From: Microbacterium sp. | GTDB lineage: Bacteria > Actinomycetota > Actinomycetes > Actinomycetales > Microbacteriaceae | DNA: 40,142 nucleotides | Assembly (NCBI RefSeq): GCF_003248605.1 | Contig: NZ_QFPF01000010.1 | Location: 1-40,142, forward strand | Direction: 5' to 3' | Part shown: positions 7,742 to 15,566 of the stretch, piece after piece | How the letters are laid out: every line of letters starts with the position of its first letter | Position numbering within the stretch: position 1 is the stretch's first letter | Program-made: the position numbers and the translations under genes | Notes under the pieces: generated by a model | Told to the model about the DNA's origin: nothing | Database searches by the model: none | Seen by the model: only the letters and a program-made list of their open reading frames with translations

Positions 7742-8398
7742 ATGTCGAACGTCGTGCCGTTCTCCGCCCTGCTCCGCGAGCGCTCGAGCGGTGCCCACTC
7801 CGACAGCGAGGGCCAGGGCTTCATGTCGGGTCTGCTGAAGGGCGAGGGCACGCGCGAGGACTACGTCTCGCTCGTCGCCCAGCACTACTTCATCTATGAG
7901 GCACTCGAATCCGCGGCCGAACGGATGAAGGCGGATCCGGTTGCGGCGGCCTTCATCACTGACAAGCTCACGCGCCTACCCGCGCTCGAGGCCGATCTCG
8001 AGTTCCTCGTCGGCGCCGACTGGCGGGAGCGGATCGCGCCGCTGCCCACCACGGTGCGCTACGTGGCCCGCATCCGCGAGGTCGGCGCGACGTGGGCGGG
8101 CGGCTTCGTCGCCCACCACTACACCCGCTATCTCGGCGACCTCTCGGGCGGACTGTTCATCGGTCGCATCATGCAGCGGCGGTTCGGCTTCGACACCAAC
8201 GGCGTCGGGTTCTATCTGTTCGACGACATCGCCGACCCCAAGGCGTTCAAAGACGTCTACCGCGAGCAGCTCGACGCCGTGCCGTGGGACGACGACGAGC
8301 GCGAGCGGGTCGTCGACGAGGTGCTGCGCGCGTACCGCTTCAACACCGACCTGTTCCGCGATCTCGAGGCGCAGAAGGCGTCCGCGGCGGTGGCGTGA
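7742..8398 (+). CDS. hmuO: Heme oxygenase (biliverdin-producing, HmuO type)
   Basis: Opens the heme ring with O2 and reductant to biliverdin, CO and Fe2+, releasing iron from host or environmental heme. The 218-residue protein has the proximal ligand His19 in RSSGAHSDSE, LVAQHYFIYEALE, and the distal-helix motif RYLGDLSGG that bends over the heme. Length matches HmuO of Corynebacterium. The upstream DtxR/IdeR-like box predicts iron repression. It follows the DUF2470 gene on the same strand and converges on a helicase gene with only 12 bases between the stop codons. No heme transporter is visible here. Confidence 0.95.
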   Translation: MSNVVPFSALLRERSSGAHSDSEGQGFMSGLLKGEGTREDYVSLVAQHYFIYEALESAAERMKADPVAAAFITDKLTRLPALEADLEFLVGADWRERIAPLPTTVRYVARIREVGATWAGGFVAHHYTRYLGDLSGGLFIGRIMQRRFGFDTNGVGFYLFDDIADPKAFKDVYREQLDAVPWDDDERERVVDEVLRAYRFNTDLFRDLEAQKASAAVA

Positions 8399-8414
8399 GG
8401 CCCTTCGGGCTCAC
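8395..8414. terminator. Short hairpin spanning both stop codons of converging genes
   Basis: GTGAG and CTCAC with inner CCC/GGG form an 8-bp stem with a one-base bulge and a TTC loop. It contains the stop codons of heme oxygenase and of the PIF1-type helicase, so both transcripts could end here. Confidence 0.4.
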
Positions 8415-9787
8415 AGCTCGCTCTGGCTGCGCATGAACCTCTGCACGTCGGCATCCACCCGGATGTCGCTCGGGCGCAGGGGGCGGGTGAGGTAGAGACC
8501 CTCGAGCGAGGTCAGGCGACTGAGCGCGACGTACGTCTGCCCGGGCGCGAACGCCCCCGAGCCGAGGTCGATGACCGCGCGGTCGTAGGTCTTGCCCTGC
8601 GACTTGTGGATCGTCACCGCCCACGCCAGGCGCAGCGGGAACTGATGGAACTCCGCGACGATCTCGCGCGAGATGCGCTTGGTGAGCGGCGAATAGCTGT
8701 AGCGGAACTTCTCCCACACCGCCGGCTCGACATCGTGCTCGTCGCCGTCGACATCGACGCGCACGGTACCGCCGGTGATGCGGGTGACGGTGCCGATGGT
8801 GCCGTTGACCCAGCGGGCCGGCTCCCCGAACGATGCCGTGTCGTTGCGCAGGAACATCACCTGCGCGCCGACCTTGAGTTTGAGATCCGCCTCGGCCGGG
8901 TAGGCGCCCTCGCCGCGTCCGAAGTCACCCGTGATCTCGGCGCTGGCCGTCTGCGCGCGCCCCGGCAGTGCCTCGAGATGCCGATGGTTGATCGCGTTGA
9001 CCCGGTCGTTGCGGGTGGCGAGGGTGATGATGGGGATCTCGGAGTCCTCGGGCACGGGAGGGGTGCGCGCGCCCGTGGCGTTGAGGACGCCCGCGATATC
9101 GGCCGTCACGTGGCCGTGCCGGACGGCGTTGAGCATCGCCTTGAAGGCGTCGTCGGCCTGGCGATGGATCGTGGCGAGTTCGTGGATGCCGAGCTGCGCG
9201 CCATACCGACCGAGGTCGGCGAAGCCGTCGAGCGCGCCGCCCGCCGACCCGGGCAGCTCGGCGGCCCCCGCCCACACATGGGCGTCGAAGAACCAGAACG
9301 ACCGGTAGTGATCGCGGATGTAGGCCAGCTCGTCGCCCCGCGGGGGGACCGGCGCGAGCTGGTAGGGGTCGCCGAACATGACGATCTGCACGCCGCCGAA
9401 CGGCTCGCCGCGACGGCCGCGCGCCTGGCGCAGCGACCGGTCGATGCCGTCCATGACGTCGGCGTTGACCATCGAGATCTCGTCGATCACGAGCGTGTCG
9501 ATCGCGTTGAGGATCTTGCGCGTGGCGTCGGACTGCTCGAGCTCCTGATCGGCGATGAGACCGATCGGCAGTCGCAGCAGCGAGTGGATCGTCTGGCCCT
9601 CGACGTTGAGCGCCGCGACCCCGGTCGGAGCGCAGACGGCGATCTGCTTGGAGGTGTTCCAGGCCAGGTGCTGCAGGAGAGTCGACTTGCCCGTACCCGC
9701 CCGACCCGTCACGAAGATGTGGTCGCGCGTGTCCTCGATGCGACGGAAGAGCGCCTCCTGCTCGGCGGAGAGAGGCGGCGTGGTCAC
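8411..9787 (-). CDS. PIF1-like superfamily 1B DNA helicase
   Basis: A 458-residue ATP-dependent helicase of the PIF1/RecD group. Visible motifs are Walker A VTGRAGTGKST (26-36), CAPTGVAALNVEGQTIHS (motif Ia region), Walker B DEIS at 102-105, the GDPYQLAPV motif III, the THIHRQ-like ATIHRQAD, and the C-terminal AWAVTIHKSQGKTYDRAVID with TYVALSR (motifs V and VI). Size matches the compact bacterial PIF1 helicases. It probably acts on 5'-overhang DNA or forks. Start GTG 9787 is fixed by a TAGCAT -10 box (9794-9799) six bases upstream, so the transcript is probably leaderless. It is divergent from the next gene. Confidence 0.9.
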   Translation of the reverse strand: MTTPPLSAEQEALFRRIEDTRDHIFVTGRAGTGKSTLLQHLAWNTSKQIAVCAPTGVAALNVEGQTIHSLLRLPIGLIADQELEQSDATRKILNAIDTLVIDEISMVNADVMDGIDRSLRQARGRRGEPFGGVQIVMFGDPYQLAPVPPRGDELAYIRDHYRSFWFFDAHVWAGAAELPGSAGGALDGFADLGRYGAQLGIHELATIHRQADDAFKAMLNAVRHGHVTADIAGVLNATGARTPPVPEDSEIPIITLATRNDRVNAINHRHLEALPGRAQTASAEITGDFGRGEGAYPAEADLKLKVGAQVMFLRNDTASFGEPARWVNGTIGTVTRITGGTVRVDVDGDEHDVEPAVWEKFRYSYSPLTKRISREIVAEFHQFPLRLAWAVTIHKSQGKTYDRAVIDLGSGAFAPGQTYVALSRLTSLEGLYLTRPLRPSDIRVDADVQRFMRSQSEL

Positions 9788-9853
9788 CGGTACATGCTAG
9801 ACGCTGGCCTTGCGGCGCTCCGCGCTCAGCGCGATGTCTGAGGATGCCGCGCC

Positions 9854-9865
9854 TAGAATCGCTCT
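9854..9865 (+). promoter_or_regulatory. -10 box of a leaderless promoter
   Basis: TAGAAT (9854-9859) is followed by six bases and GTG 9866. On the other strand TAGCAT (9799-9794) serves the helicase, so 9788-9865 is a compact divergent promoter region. Confidence 0.6.
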
Positions 9866-10981
9866 GTGCAGCAGGGGGCGATCAACACGGCGGATCAGCG
9901 CGCCGACGAACCGCACGATGCCCCTGCCCCCCGCCGCCGGCCGGCCCGCGCACCCCGCTCTCCCCGCACGGATCTCACCGTGCTGGCACTCGTGGGCGTG
10001 CTCCTTGCCGCGGCCCTCGCCGCCGGGGGCACGATGCTGTACCGCGAGTTCTACAGCCCCACGGCCTTCGTCGAGCGCTACCTCGATCTGCTCGCGGCGG
10101 GGCGCGCGGCCGACGCGCTCGCCGTCCCCGGTGTGCGCGTGGCCGGGGCCGACCTCACCGCGGCGGGGTTGCCCGAGACGGCATCCGACGCGCTCCTGCG
10201 CAGCACGGCGCTGACGAGTATCGACAGCATCCAGCCGCGGGGAGAGACCACCGACGGCGAGATCACCCGGGTCACCGTGGAGTACCGCGCGGGGGCGCAC
10301 CGAGGGTCGACGACGTTCGACGTCGAACCCGCCGGCTGGGTCGGCGTCGTGCCGACCTGGCGCTTCGCGGAGAGCCCGCTCGCCGTGATCGACCTCACGG
10401 TGCGGGGGTCCATGTCGTTCGATGTCAACGGGTTCACGATCGACAAACGGCAGGTCTCGCCCCTCGGTGCCGACGCACCGCCCCTCGAGCCGGTGCCGCT
10501 GCTCGTCTTCTCGCCCGGGCTCTACCGCGTCTCGGTCGACACGGCGATCGCAGCGACGCCCGGAGTCGACGTGCTCGCCGACGCGCCGATGGCGGGCGTT
10601 CCCGTCGACCTGCAGGCCGAGCCCACGGAGGAGTTCACGACCGTCGTGCAGGAGCGGGTCGACACGTTCCTCGACGAGTGCGCGACCCAGCAGGTGCTGC
10701 AGCCGACCGGCTGCCCGTTCGGCTTCGTCGTGCAGAACCGCATCGCGAGCCTGCCGACGTGGACGATCGAGCGCTACCCCGAGATCACCCTCGAGCCCTC
10801 CGGCGCCGACTGGGTCGTGCCCGCGACCGAGGCATCGGCCCGCATCCAGGTCGACGTGCGGTCGCTGTTCGATGGCAGCATCCGCGAGGTGGACGAGGAG
10901 ATCGTCTTCGGCCTGGACGCGACGATCACCGTGCTGCCCGACGGTTCCGCGTCGATCCGGGTGGGCTCGCCCGAGAGCTGA
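9866..10981 (+). CDS. Membrane-anchored extracytoplasmic protein of unknown function
   Basis: A 371-residue protein with a Pro/Arg-rich cytoplasmic start, one membrane helix at about 36-57 (LTVLALVGVLLAAALAAGG) and a long outside domain rich in beta-strands, beginning FYSPTAFVERYLDLLAAGRAADAL. That first outside part resembles the NTF2-like helix often placed after the anchor in actinobacterial surface proteins. Two cysteines (in DECATQQ and TGCPFGF) could form a disulfide. I do not recognise a specific family. The start GTG is set by the leaderless promoter spacing. It converges on the CopD-CtaG gene. Confidence 0.75.
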   Translation: MQQGAINTADQRADEPHDAPAPRRRPARAPRSPRTDLTVLALVGVLLAAALAAGGTMLYREFYSPTAFVERYLDLLAAGRAADALAVPGVRVAGADLTAAGLPETASDALLRSTALTSIDSIQPRGETTDGEITRVTVEYRAGAHRGSTTFDVEPAGWVGVVPTWRFAESPLAVIDLTVRGSMSFDVNGFTIDKRQVSPLGADAPPLEPVPLLVFSPGLYRVSVDTAIAATPGVDVLADAPMAGVPVDLQAEPTEEFTTVVQERVDTFLDECATQQVLQPTGCPFGFVVQNRIASLPTWTIERYPEITLEPSGADWVVPATEASARIQVDVRSLFDGSIREVDEEIVFGLDATITVLPDGSASIRVGSPES

Positions 10982-10999
10982 CCCCGATTCGGGATGCTG

Positions 11000-12979
11000 T
11001 CAGCGGGCGCCCGTGCGCGCGTCGCGCTCCGCGAGCTTGGCGAGGCGCTCGTTGTAGGCGTCGAGTTCGGCGTCGCCCGCGCGGTCGGTGTGCCGGTCAC
11101 GGCGCTTCTGCGCGCGCTCGTCGCTGCGGCTCCACTGGATCGCGACGGCGATCGCGAGGATCAGCGTGGGGATCTCGCCGATCGACCAGGCGATGCCGCC
11201 GCCGATGTACTGATCCTCGAGCGGCGTGGCGCCCCACGTGCGCCCCATCGAGCCGAACCACTCCGCGACCATCAGACCGGACTGCATCATGATCGAGATG
11301 CCGAAGAAGGCGTGCATCGCCATGACGCCGATCAGCAGCACGAGCCGGAACGGGTAGGGCAGGCGATAGGGCACGGGATCGATGCCGACGAGGGAGAGCA
11401 CGAACAGGTATCCGGTGATCAGGAAGTGCAGGATCATCCACAGATGTCCCAGGTGGTCGTACAGCGACCACCGGAACAGGTCGGTGTAGTAGAACGCCCA
11501 CAGCGAGCCGATGAAGAGGGCGGCCGCGACGAAGGGGTTGGTCAGAACCTTGGCGACGGGCGAATGCACGGCCCACAGGACCCACTCGCGCCCACCCCGC
11601 GTGCCGTCGTCGCGCTTGCGCGCGGCGCGGGCGACGAGGGTGACGGGCGCGCCGGGAACGAGCAGCAGCGGGATGGCCATCGTCAGCAGCATGTGGCCCA
11701 CCATGTGCACGCTGAAGAGGTAGTCCTCGTAGACCGCCACCGCGCCGCTGGTCACCCAGAACAGCAGCAGGATGCCGGCGCTCCAGCAGATCGTGCGATA
11801 CAGCGGCCATGCGTCCCCGCGCCGACGAAGACGCACGACCCCCGCGTAATAGAAGAACAGCGCGAAACCGCAGAGCAGCATCCAGAGCAGATCGACATCC
11901 CACGCGGTGAACCAGGATGCCGGGAGCAGCTCGGCCGGCAGCGGGGCGCCGGTGAGGCGCTCCGCGGGGGTGGGGTCGGTGATCGCGATGTCGCCGAGCG
12001 GCGGCGCCGTGCGCGCGAGCGCGGCGGCGACGCCGCTGGCGACACCCATGAAACCGAGCTCGAGGGCCACCAGACCCCAGAACGCGCCCGCAGCCGCGCG
12101 TTCGCCGATCCGCGCGATGAGCCGGCGACGGTAGAGCGCACCGAGCGCGCCGAGGGCGAGGAGCGCCAGCACCTTGACGACGACGAGCACCCCGTACGGC
12201 GATGCCAGCTGCGCCCATCCGCCGACGCTCAGCGCGGCCCGCGCATACCCCGAGAGGGCGACGACGACAAAAACGACGAGCGCGATGCTCGAGTACCGGG
12301 GCAGGATGTACGCGAGGCGCGCGGGCGTGGTCGAGGCGCGCAGGACCACCAGCAGCACCAGGCCGCCGAGCCAGACGGCCGCGCCCACGATGTGCAGCGC
12401 GAGTGTGGTGACCGCCGCCGTGTGGTTGGCCGCGGCGCCGTCGTGGCTCGTCGTGGCCATCGGGACCAGCGCCGCGAGCGCGAGCAGGGTGACCAGAAGG
12501 GTCGGCGTCCAGCTGCGCACCGCGAACGCGAGCACCGTGATCACGGCGCCCGCGAGCGTCGTGATCAGCCAGGCGCGGCCCACCTCGAGGTCGAGCAGAA
12601 AGCGGCCGAGCTGCTGCCCGAAGACCGCGTCGGCGCTCGGTGACGCGTTGAAGGCGTTGAGGAAGGTCAGGTACCCGGTCGCGCCGGCGGCGACGGTGAA
12701 GACCGCGGCCCCGATCGAGGCCACATCCAGCGCGGTGTCGAACTCCCCCTCCCCGGCCCTGAGCGCGAACAGGGCGAGCACGAGGGCACCCGCCATGGTC
12801 GCGGCACCGAGGTTGACGGCGAGGTCGGCCAGGGGCAGACCCCAGCGCACGACCGGACCCGGATCGCCGATGTCGAGCGGGGTCGCGCCACCGCCGAAGG
12901 CGAGGCCCGCGACGAGGGCCGCCACGGCGGCGGCGACGAGGATCGCGGGCCCGGCGACGCGCAGGGTTCGGGGGCTCAC
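11000..12979 (-). CDS. CopD-CtaG fusion: copper-related / cytochrome c oxidase assembly membrane protein
   Basis: A 659-residue polytopic membrane protein. The first half (about 1-330) has the CopD-type helices, with a heme/copper-site-like TTSHDGAAANHTAAVTTLA, AFNASPSADAVFG and GLVLLVVLRAST. The second half (about 350-620) is a caa3-type CtaG domain: FTAWDVDLLWMLLCG, FSVHMVGHMLLTMAIPLLLV and MVAEWFGSMG, with conserved His residues likely to bind copper. This fusion is common in actinobacteria and is linked to copper delivery to cytochrome oxidase or copper uptake. The C-terminus is a charged tail DERAQKRRDRHTDRAGDAE. Start GTG 12979 sits six bases after a TAGGCT -10 box (12986-12991). It stands alone. 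Confidence 0.9.
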   Translation of the reverse strand: MSPRTLRVAGPAILVAAAVAALVAGLAFGGGATPLDIGDPGPVVRWGLPLADLAVNLGAATMAGALVLALFALRAGEGEFDTALDVASIGAAVFTVAAGATGYLTFLNAFNASPSADAVFGQQLGRFLLDLEVGRAWLITTLAGAVITVLAFAVRSWTPTLLVTLLALAALVPMATTSHDGAAANHTAAVTTLALHIVGAAVWLGGLVLLVVLRASTTPARLAYILPRYSSIALVVFVVVALSGYARAALSVGGWAQLASPYGVLVVVKVLALLALGALGALYRRRLIARIGERAAAGAFWGLVALELGFMGVASGVAAALARTAPPLGDIAITDPTPAERLTGAPLPAELLPASWFTAWDVDLLWMLLCGFALFFYYAGVVRLRRRGDAWPLYRTICWSAGILLLFWVTSGAVAVYEDYLFSVHMVGHMLLTMAIPLLLVPGAPVTLVARAARKRDDGTRGGREWVLWAVHSPVAKVLTNPFVAAALFIGSLWAFYYTDLFRWSLYDHLGHLWMILHFLITGYLFVLSLVGIDPVPYRLPYPFRLVLLIGVMAMHAFFGISIMMQSGLMVAEWFGSMGRTWGATPLEDQYIGGGIAWSIGEIPTLILAIAVAIQWSRSDERAQKRRDRHTDRAGDAELDAYNERLAKLAERDARTGAR

Positions 12980-13051
12980 CCATCCAGCCTAGGCGCGGGT
13001 GCGGGCTGTGCGGACGCGGGAGCATGCGCGGGAGCGTACGCGCCGGAAACG

Positions 13052-13090
13052 CGAACGGGGGGCACCGCGCGATGCGGCACCCCCCGTTCG
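13052..13090 (-). terminator. Terminator after the HU gene
   Basis: CGAACGGGGGG (13052-13062) pairs with CCCCCCGTTCG (13080-13090); an inner CCGC/GCGG adds to the stem after a small CA/CA internal loop. It lies 18 bases past the HU stop codon on the minus strand. Confidence 0.75.
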
Positions 13091-13107
13091 GCGAAAGTCG
13101 CCGGTGA

Positions 13108-13395
13108 CTACTTCGCGGCAGCCTTGAGCTTCGAGCCCGCGGTGACCTTGACGCGCTTGCCCGCGGCGATCTTGATCTCTTCGCCGGTCTGGGGGTTGCG
13201 GCCCGTGCGAGCGGCCGTCTCGACCTGCTCGAACGCGATCCAGCCCGGGATCGAGACCTTGGTGCCCTTGGCGACGGCCTCAGACACCGTCGAGAACAGA
13301 CCGTCGACGACGCGCGAGACCGTGGCCTGGCTCTCGCCCGTGGCGCTGGCGATGCTCGCGACGAGCTCGGTCTTGGTGATGGACTTGTCGGCCAT
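13108..13395 (-). CDS. hup: HU family nucleoid DNA-binding protein
   Basis: A 95-residue histone-like protein that binds and bends DNA as a dimer. It has the standard fold in order: TKTELVASIASATGES helix pair, VSRVVDGLFSTVSEAVAKG, VSIPGWIAFEQVETAARTGRNPQTGEEI with the flexible arm GRNPQTG, and the closing helix VKVTAGSKLKAAAK. Length fits the short form found in Microbacteriaceae, without the Lys/Ala tail of mycobacterial HupB. GGAGGT lies 8 bases before ATG 13395. A TAGATT -10-like box at 13484-13489 would give a leader of roughly 80 bases. It is single, with a strong terminator. Confidence 0.96.
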   Translation of the reverse strand: MADKSITKTELVASIASATGESQATVSRVVDGLFSTVSEAVAKGTKVSIPGWIAFEQVETAARTGRNPQTGEEIKIAAGKRVKVTAGSKLKAAAK

Positions 13396-13401
13396 TGGGG
13401 A

Positions 13402-13660
13402 TTACCTCCAGCGGCGGCGCACCGCCGCCTCATCTTCACTGACCGGGCCGGAACCGGCACCGGGTGGTCGATCGACCGCGTCGAATCTACCCCGATCGGG
13501 CACACTTCCGCGTATTTCCGCGGTTCTTCGCGCAATTCGGGCGTGTTTCGTGTGGCGGATGCTGCTGATGTGGCCCGTGCGACCGTCAGAGCGACAGCAT
13601 CCCGGCCTTTCGGCCGCCTCCACGCGCACTCTCCCCGCGAGATCCGCGCGATCCCGCGGA
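13402..13660. other. Non-coding stretch between HU and the tetR remnant
   Basis: Contains the HU leader and likely promoter (TAGATT at 13484-13489 on the minus strand), the 12-bp palindrome GGTCGATCGACC at 13466-13477 in that leader, a GACAGCATCC copy at 13593-13602 and a small CGGCC-TTTC-GGCCG hairpin just after it. I see no supported gene. Confidence 0.5.
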
Positions 13661-13790
13661 TCAGACAGGCGGTCGTGCGGCGTCGACCACGGCCTGTGCG
13701 GTGCGGAAGAAGGCGGGCGCCGCGCGCTCTTCGCCGTCGAGGTAGCCGCCGACGAGCGCCGCGTCTCGGAGCAGCACGAGGGATGCCGCC
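13661..13790 (-). pseudogene. C-terminal remnant of a TetR family regulator
   Basis: About 40 codons read ASLVLLRDAALVGGYLDG then a short helix FFRTAQAVVDAARPPV and TGA. This matches the dimerisation-helix end of TetR regulators (L-V-L-L-R/H-D-G/A-A-L-V-x-x-Y-L). No helix-turn-helix part exists: to the right the same strand runs into the antisense of the hydrolase. The remnant ends at about the point where the hydrolase reading begins, consistent with a deletion that removed the regulator's 5' end. Identification rests on a short segment, so it is moderate. Confidence 0.5.
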
Positions 13791-14603
13791 AAACCCCCCA
13801 TCGTCCTCATCCACGGACTGTGGATGACACCCAAGAGCTGGAACACCTGGGCGGAGCGCTTCCGCTCCCTCGGCCACGACGTGATCGTGCCGGGCTGGCC
13901 GGGTATCGACGACCGCACGACGGCGGAGATCCGCCGCGACCCCTCGGCGTTGAAGGGCATCGGTCTTTCGGAGATCGCCGACCACTATGAGCGCATCATC
14001 CGGTCGCTGCCCGAGAAACCGATCATCATGGGCCACTCGTTCGGCGGGGTGATCACTCAGATGCTCGCCGATCGCGGACTGGGCATCGCGTACGTCGGCG
14101 TGACGCCGGGGCAGACCGCGGGCGTGACCACGCTGCCCCCGTCGACGGCGCGCACCGGCTTTCCGATCCTGCGCAATCCGTTCGCCAAGAACGGCGCGTC
14201 GCCGATCTCGAAGCCGCACTTCCACTTCACCTTCGGCAACGACCTCTCGCGTGCCGAGTCCGATGCGATCTGGACGGAGCAGGCGGTCAACTCCTACAAC
14301 CGGGTGTTCTTCGAGGGGGTCGCATCGGCCTTCAACGAGAAGGGAGGCGTCACCCACGTCGACTACGACCGGACCGATCGGGCGCCGCTGCTGATCATCA
14401 CCGGCGAGATCGATCACGTCGTCCCGCCCGCGATCGGCCGCGCGATCGTGAAGAAGTACCGGCGCTCCGGTGGCCCCGCGATCGTGGACTACAGGGAGTA
14501 TCCCGGCCGCACCCACCGCATCGTCAGCCAGGCGGGCTGGGAGCAGGTCGCCGATGACACACTCGCCTGGGCCCTCGAACATGCACGGGTCGCGGCATCC
14601 TGA
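13746..14603 (+). pseudogene. Alpha/beta hydrolase missing its start (open frame intact from 13746)
   Basis: The frame encodes DAAKPPIVLIHGLWMTPKSW, the first strand and oxyanion HG motif, then IIMGHSFGGVITQ (nucleophile Ser in G-H-S-F-G), a catalytic Asp in TGEIDHVVPP and His in PGRTHRIV. This is a complete fold of about 275 residues. However, in-frame there is a TAG at 13743 and no ATG, GTG or TTG until ATG 13824, which lies after the HG motif and would discard the first strand. ATG 13783 is in another frame; one more C in the C6 run at 13794-13799 would join it. Either the start was lost in a deletion shared with the tetR remnant, or there is a one-base error or slippage. If ATG 13824 is used, the 259-residue product is unlikely to fold. 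Confidence 0.65.
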
Positions 14604-14611
14604 GCGGGCAT

Positions 14612-14653
14612 GTCGAAGGGGCGGGAGTTCCGGAGAACTCCCGCCCCTTCGAC
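14612..14653. terminator. Strong bidirectional terminator between the hydrolase and rpsN
   Basis: A 19-bp perfect stem, GTCGAAGGGGCGGGAGTTC (14612-14630) with its complement at 14635-14653, and a CGGA loop. It lies between two converging genes and is suited to ending the ribosomal protein transcript on the minus strand. Confidence 0.85.
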
Positions 14654-14667
14654 GTGGATGCTGTGGC

Positions 14668-14973
14668 TTACCAGCTCGACTTGGTCACGCCGGGCAGCTC
14701 GCCACGGTGAGCCATGTCGCGGAAGCGGACACGCGAGATGCCGAACTTCGTGAGGACACCGCGGGGGCGGCCGTCGATGACGTCGCGCGAACGCAGACGC
14801 ACCGGCGAGGCGTTGCGGGGCAGCTTCTGCAGGCCCACGCGCGCGGCCTCGCGCTGCTCGTCGGTCGAGGTCGGGTCGACCAGGGCCTTCTTCAGTTCTG
14901 CACGCTTGGTCGCGTAGCGGTCGACGACCACCTGGCGCTGCTGGTTACGCGCGATCTTGCTCTTCTTGGCCAT
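14668..14973 (-). CDS. rpsN: Small-subunit ribosomal protein S14, zinc-free long form
   Basis: A 101-residue S14 of the 30S head. It has [13 protein letters not shown] at the start and the C-terminal [35 protein letters not shown] and KSSW block. The short zinc form carries CxxC motifs; this one has no cysteine, so it is the C-minus paralogue. It begins 3 bases after the L33 stop, so L28-L33-S14 form one operon. In some actinobacteria this set is Zur-controlled; no Zur box is seen upstream here, so it may be the constitutive copy. Confidence 0.97.
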   Translation of the reverse strand: MAKKSKIARNQQRQVVVDRYATKRAELKKALVDPTSTDEQREAARVGLQKLPRNASPVRLRSRDVIDGRPRGVLTKFGISRVRFRDMAHRGELPGVTKSSW

Positions 14974-14976
14974 GCT

Positions 14977-15147
14977 TTAGCGCTCCTCTCGGAAGTCGAC
15001 GTGCTTGCGGACCACGGGGTCGTACTTCTTGAGCACGATGCGGTCGGGGTTGTTGCGGCGGTTCTTGCGCGTCACGTAGGTGTACCCCGTGCCGGCGGTC
15101 GAACGCAGCTTGATGATCGGACGTACGTCCTGGGCCTTCTTCGCCAT
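14977..15147 (-). CDS. rpmG: Large-subunit ribosomal protein L33, zinc-free form
   Basis: A 56-residue protein: [19 protein letters not shown], then [18 protein letters not shown] with [19 protein letters not shown]. The family normally has two CxxC pairs around ECTECK and CPRCRK; here the positions are RSTAG and DPVVRK, so there is no cysteine at all. Its ATG overlaps the L28 stop by one base (TGATG) and S14 follows after 3 bases. It is a core 50S component in an L28-L33-S14 operon. Confidence 0.96.
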   Translation of the reverse strand: MAKKAQDVRPIIKLRSTAGTGYTYVTRKNRRNNPDRIVLKKYDPVVRKHVDFREER

Positions 15148-15383
15148 CAGAGCTTCACACCCTTCGCGAGCAGGTCCTTGACGACCGACTCGATGCCACG
15201 GGCGTCGATGACCTTGATGCCCTTAGCCGACACGTTGAGCTTGATGTTGCGACCCAGCGACGGCACGTAGTACGTCTTCTTCTGCACGTTCGGGTCGAAG
15301 CGACGCTTCGTCCGGCGGTGCGAGTGGCTGATGTTGTGACCGAAGCCGGGAACTGCTCCGGTCACCTGGCACACTGCTGCCAT
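15147..15383 (-). CDS. rpmB: Large-subunit ribosomal protein L28, zinc-free form
   Basis: A 78-residue protein with [20 protein letters not shown] at the start, [16 protein letters not shown] and [19 protein letters not shown]. Only one cysteine (C5) is present instead of the CxxC pairs of the zinc form. An upstream extension is open but the family starts at this Met, and GGGAGTAATCACC precedes it as a ribosome binding region. It heads the L28-L33-S14 operon. A TAGTAT box on the minus strand at 15529-15524 may be its promoter, giving a leader of about 135 bases. Confidence 0.96.
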   Translation of the reverse strand: MAAVCQVTGAVPGFGHNISHSHRRTKRRFDPNVQKKTYYVPSLGRNIKLNVSAKGIKVIDARGIESVVKDLLAKGVKL

Positions 15384-15566
15384 GGTGATTACTCCCTCTG
15401 TACCGTGAGGCCGGACGGCCCCACCCAAGATCCCTTGTCTGCGCACGCCGACCCGCCTGCGCCGAGGCGTGAGAGGGAGGGAGTGCACGAACTGCGCGCT
15501 GGAGTGCGCACAGACAATCGCCAATACTAGCACGCCGGGCGTGTCGGCCCTCACGCCCTCACGCCC
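15384..15566 (-). promoter_or_regulatory. Leader/promoter region of the rpmB operon
   Basis: Holds a candidate -10 TAGTAT (15529-15524, minus strand) without a convincing -35, and three direct copies of CCCTCACG (about 15547-15571) running into the end of the HNH gene. No match to the Zur box TGAnAATnATTnTCA was found, which bears on how the zinc-free ribosomal proteins are controlled. Confidence 0.45.

Noticed and set aside
8606..9841. Large plus-strand frame opposite the PIF1-like helicase
   Set aside because: It is the antisense shadow of a gene with complete helicase motifs.
11097..14582. A very long minus-strand open frame across the CtaG gene, HU and the hydrolase
   Set aside because: It runs antisense or out of frame to several clearly conserved genes and has Arg/Pro/Gly-rich composition typical of non-coding frames in GC-rich DNA.
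13824..14603. Functional hydrolase starting at ATG 13824
   Set aside because: It would omit the first beta-strand and the oxyanion HG motif, which are encoded in frame just upstream.
15384..15554. N-terminal extension of L28
   Set aside because: The open frame upstream has no family similarity; L28 proteins begin at the MAAVCQVTG Met.
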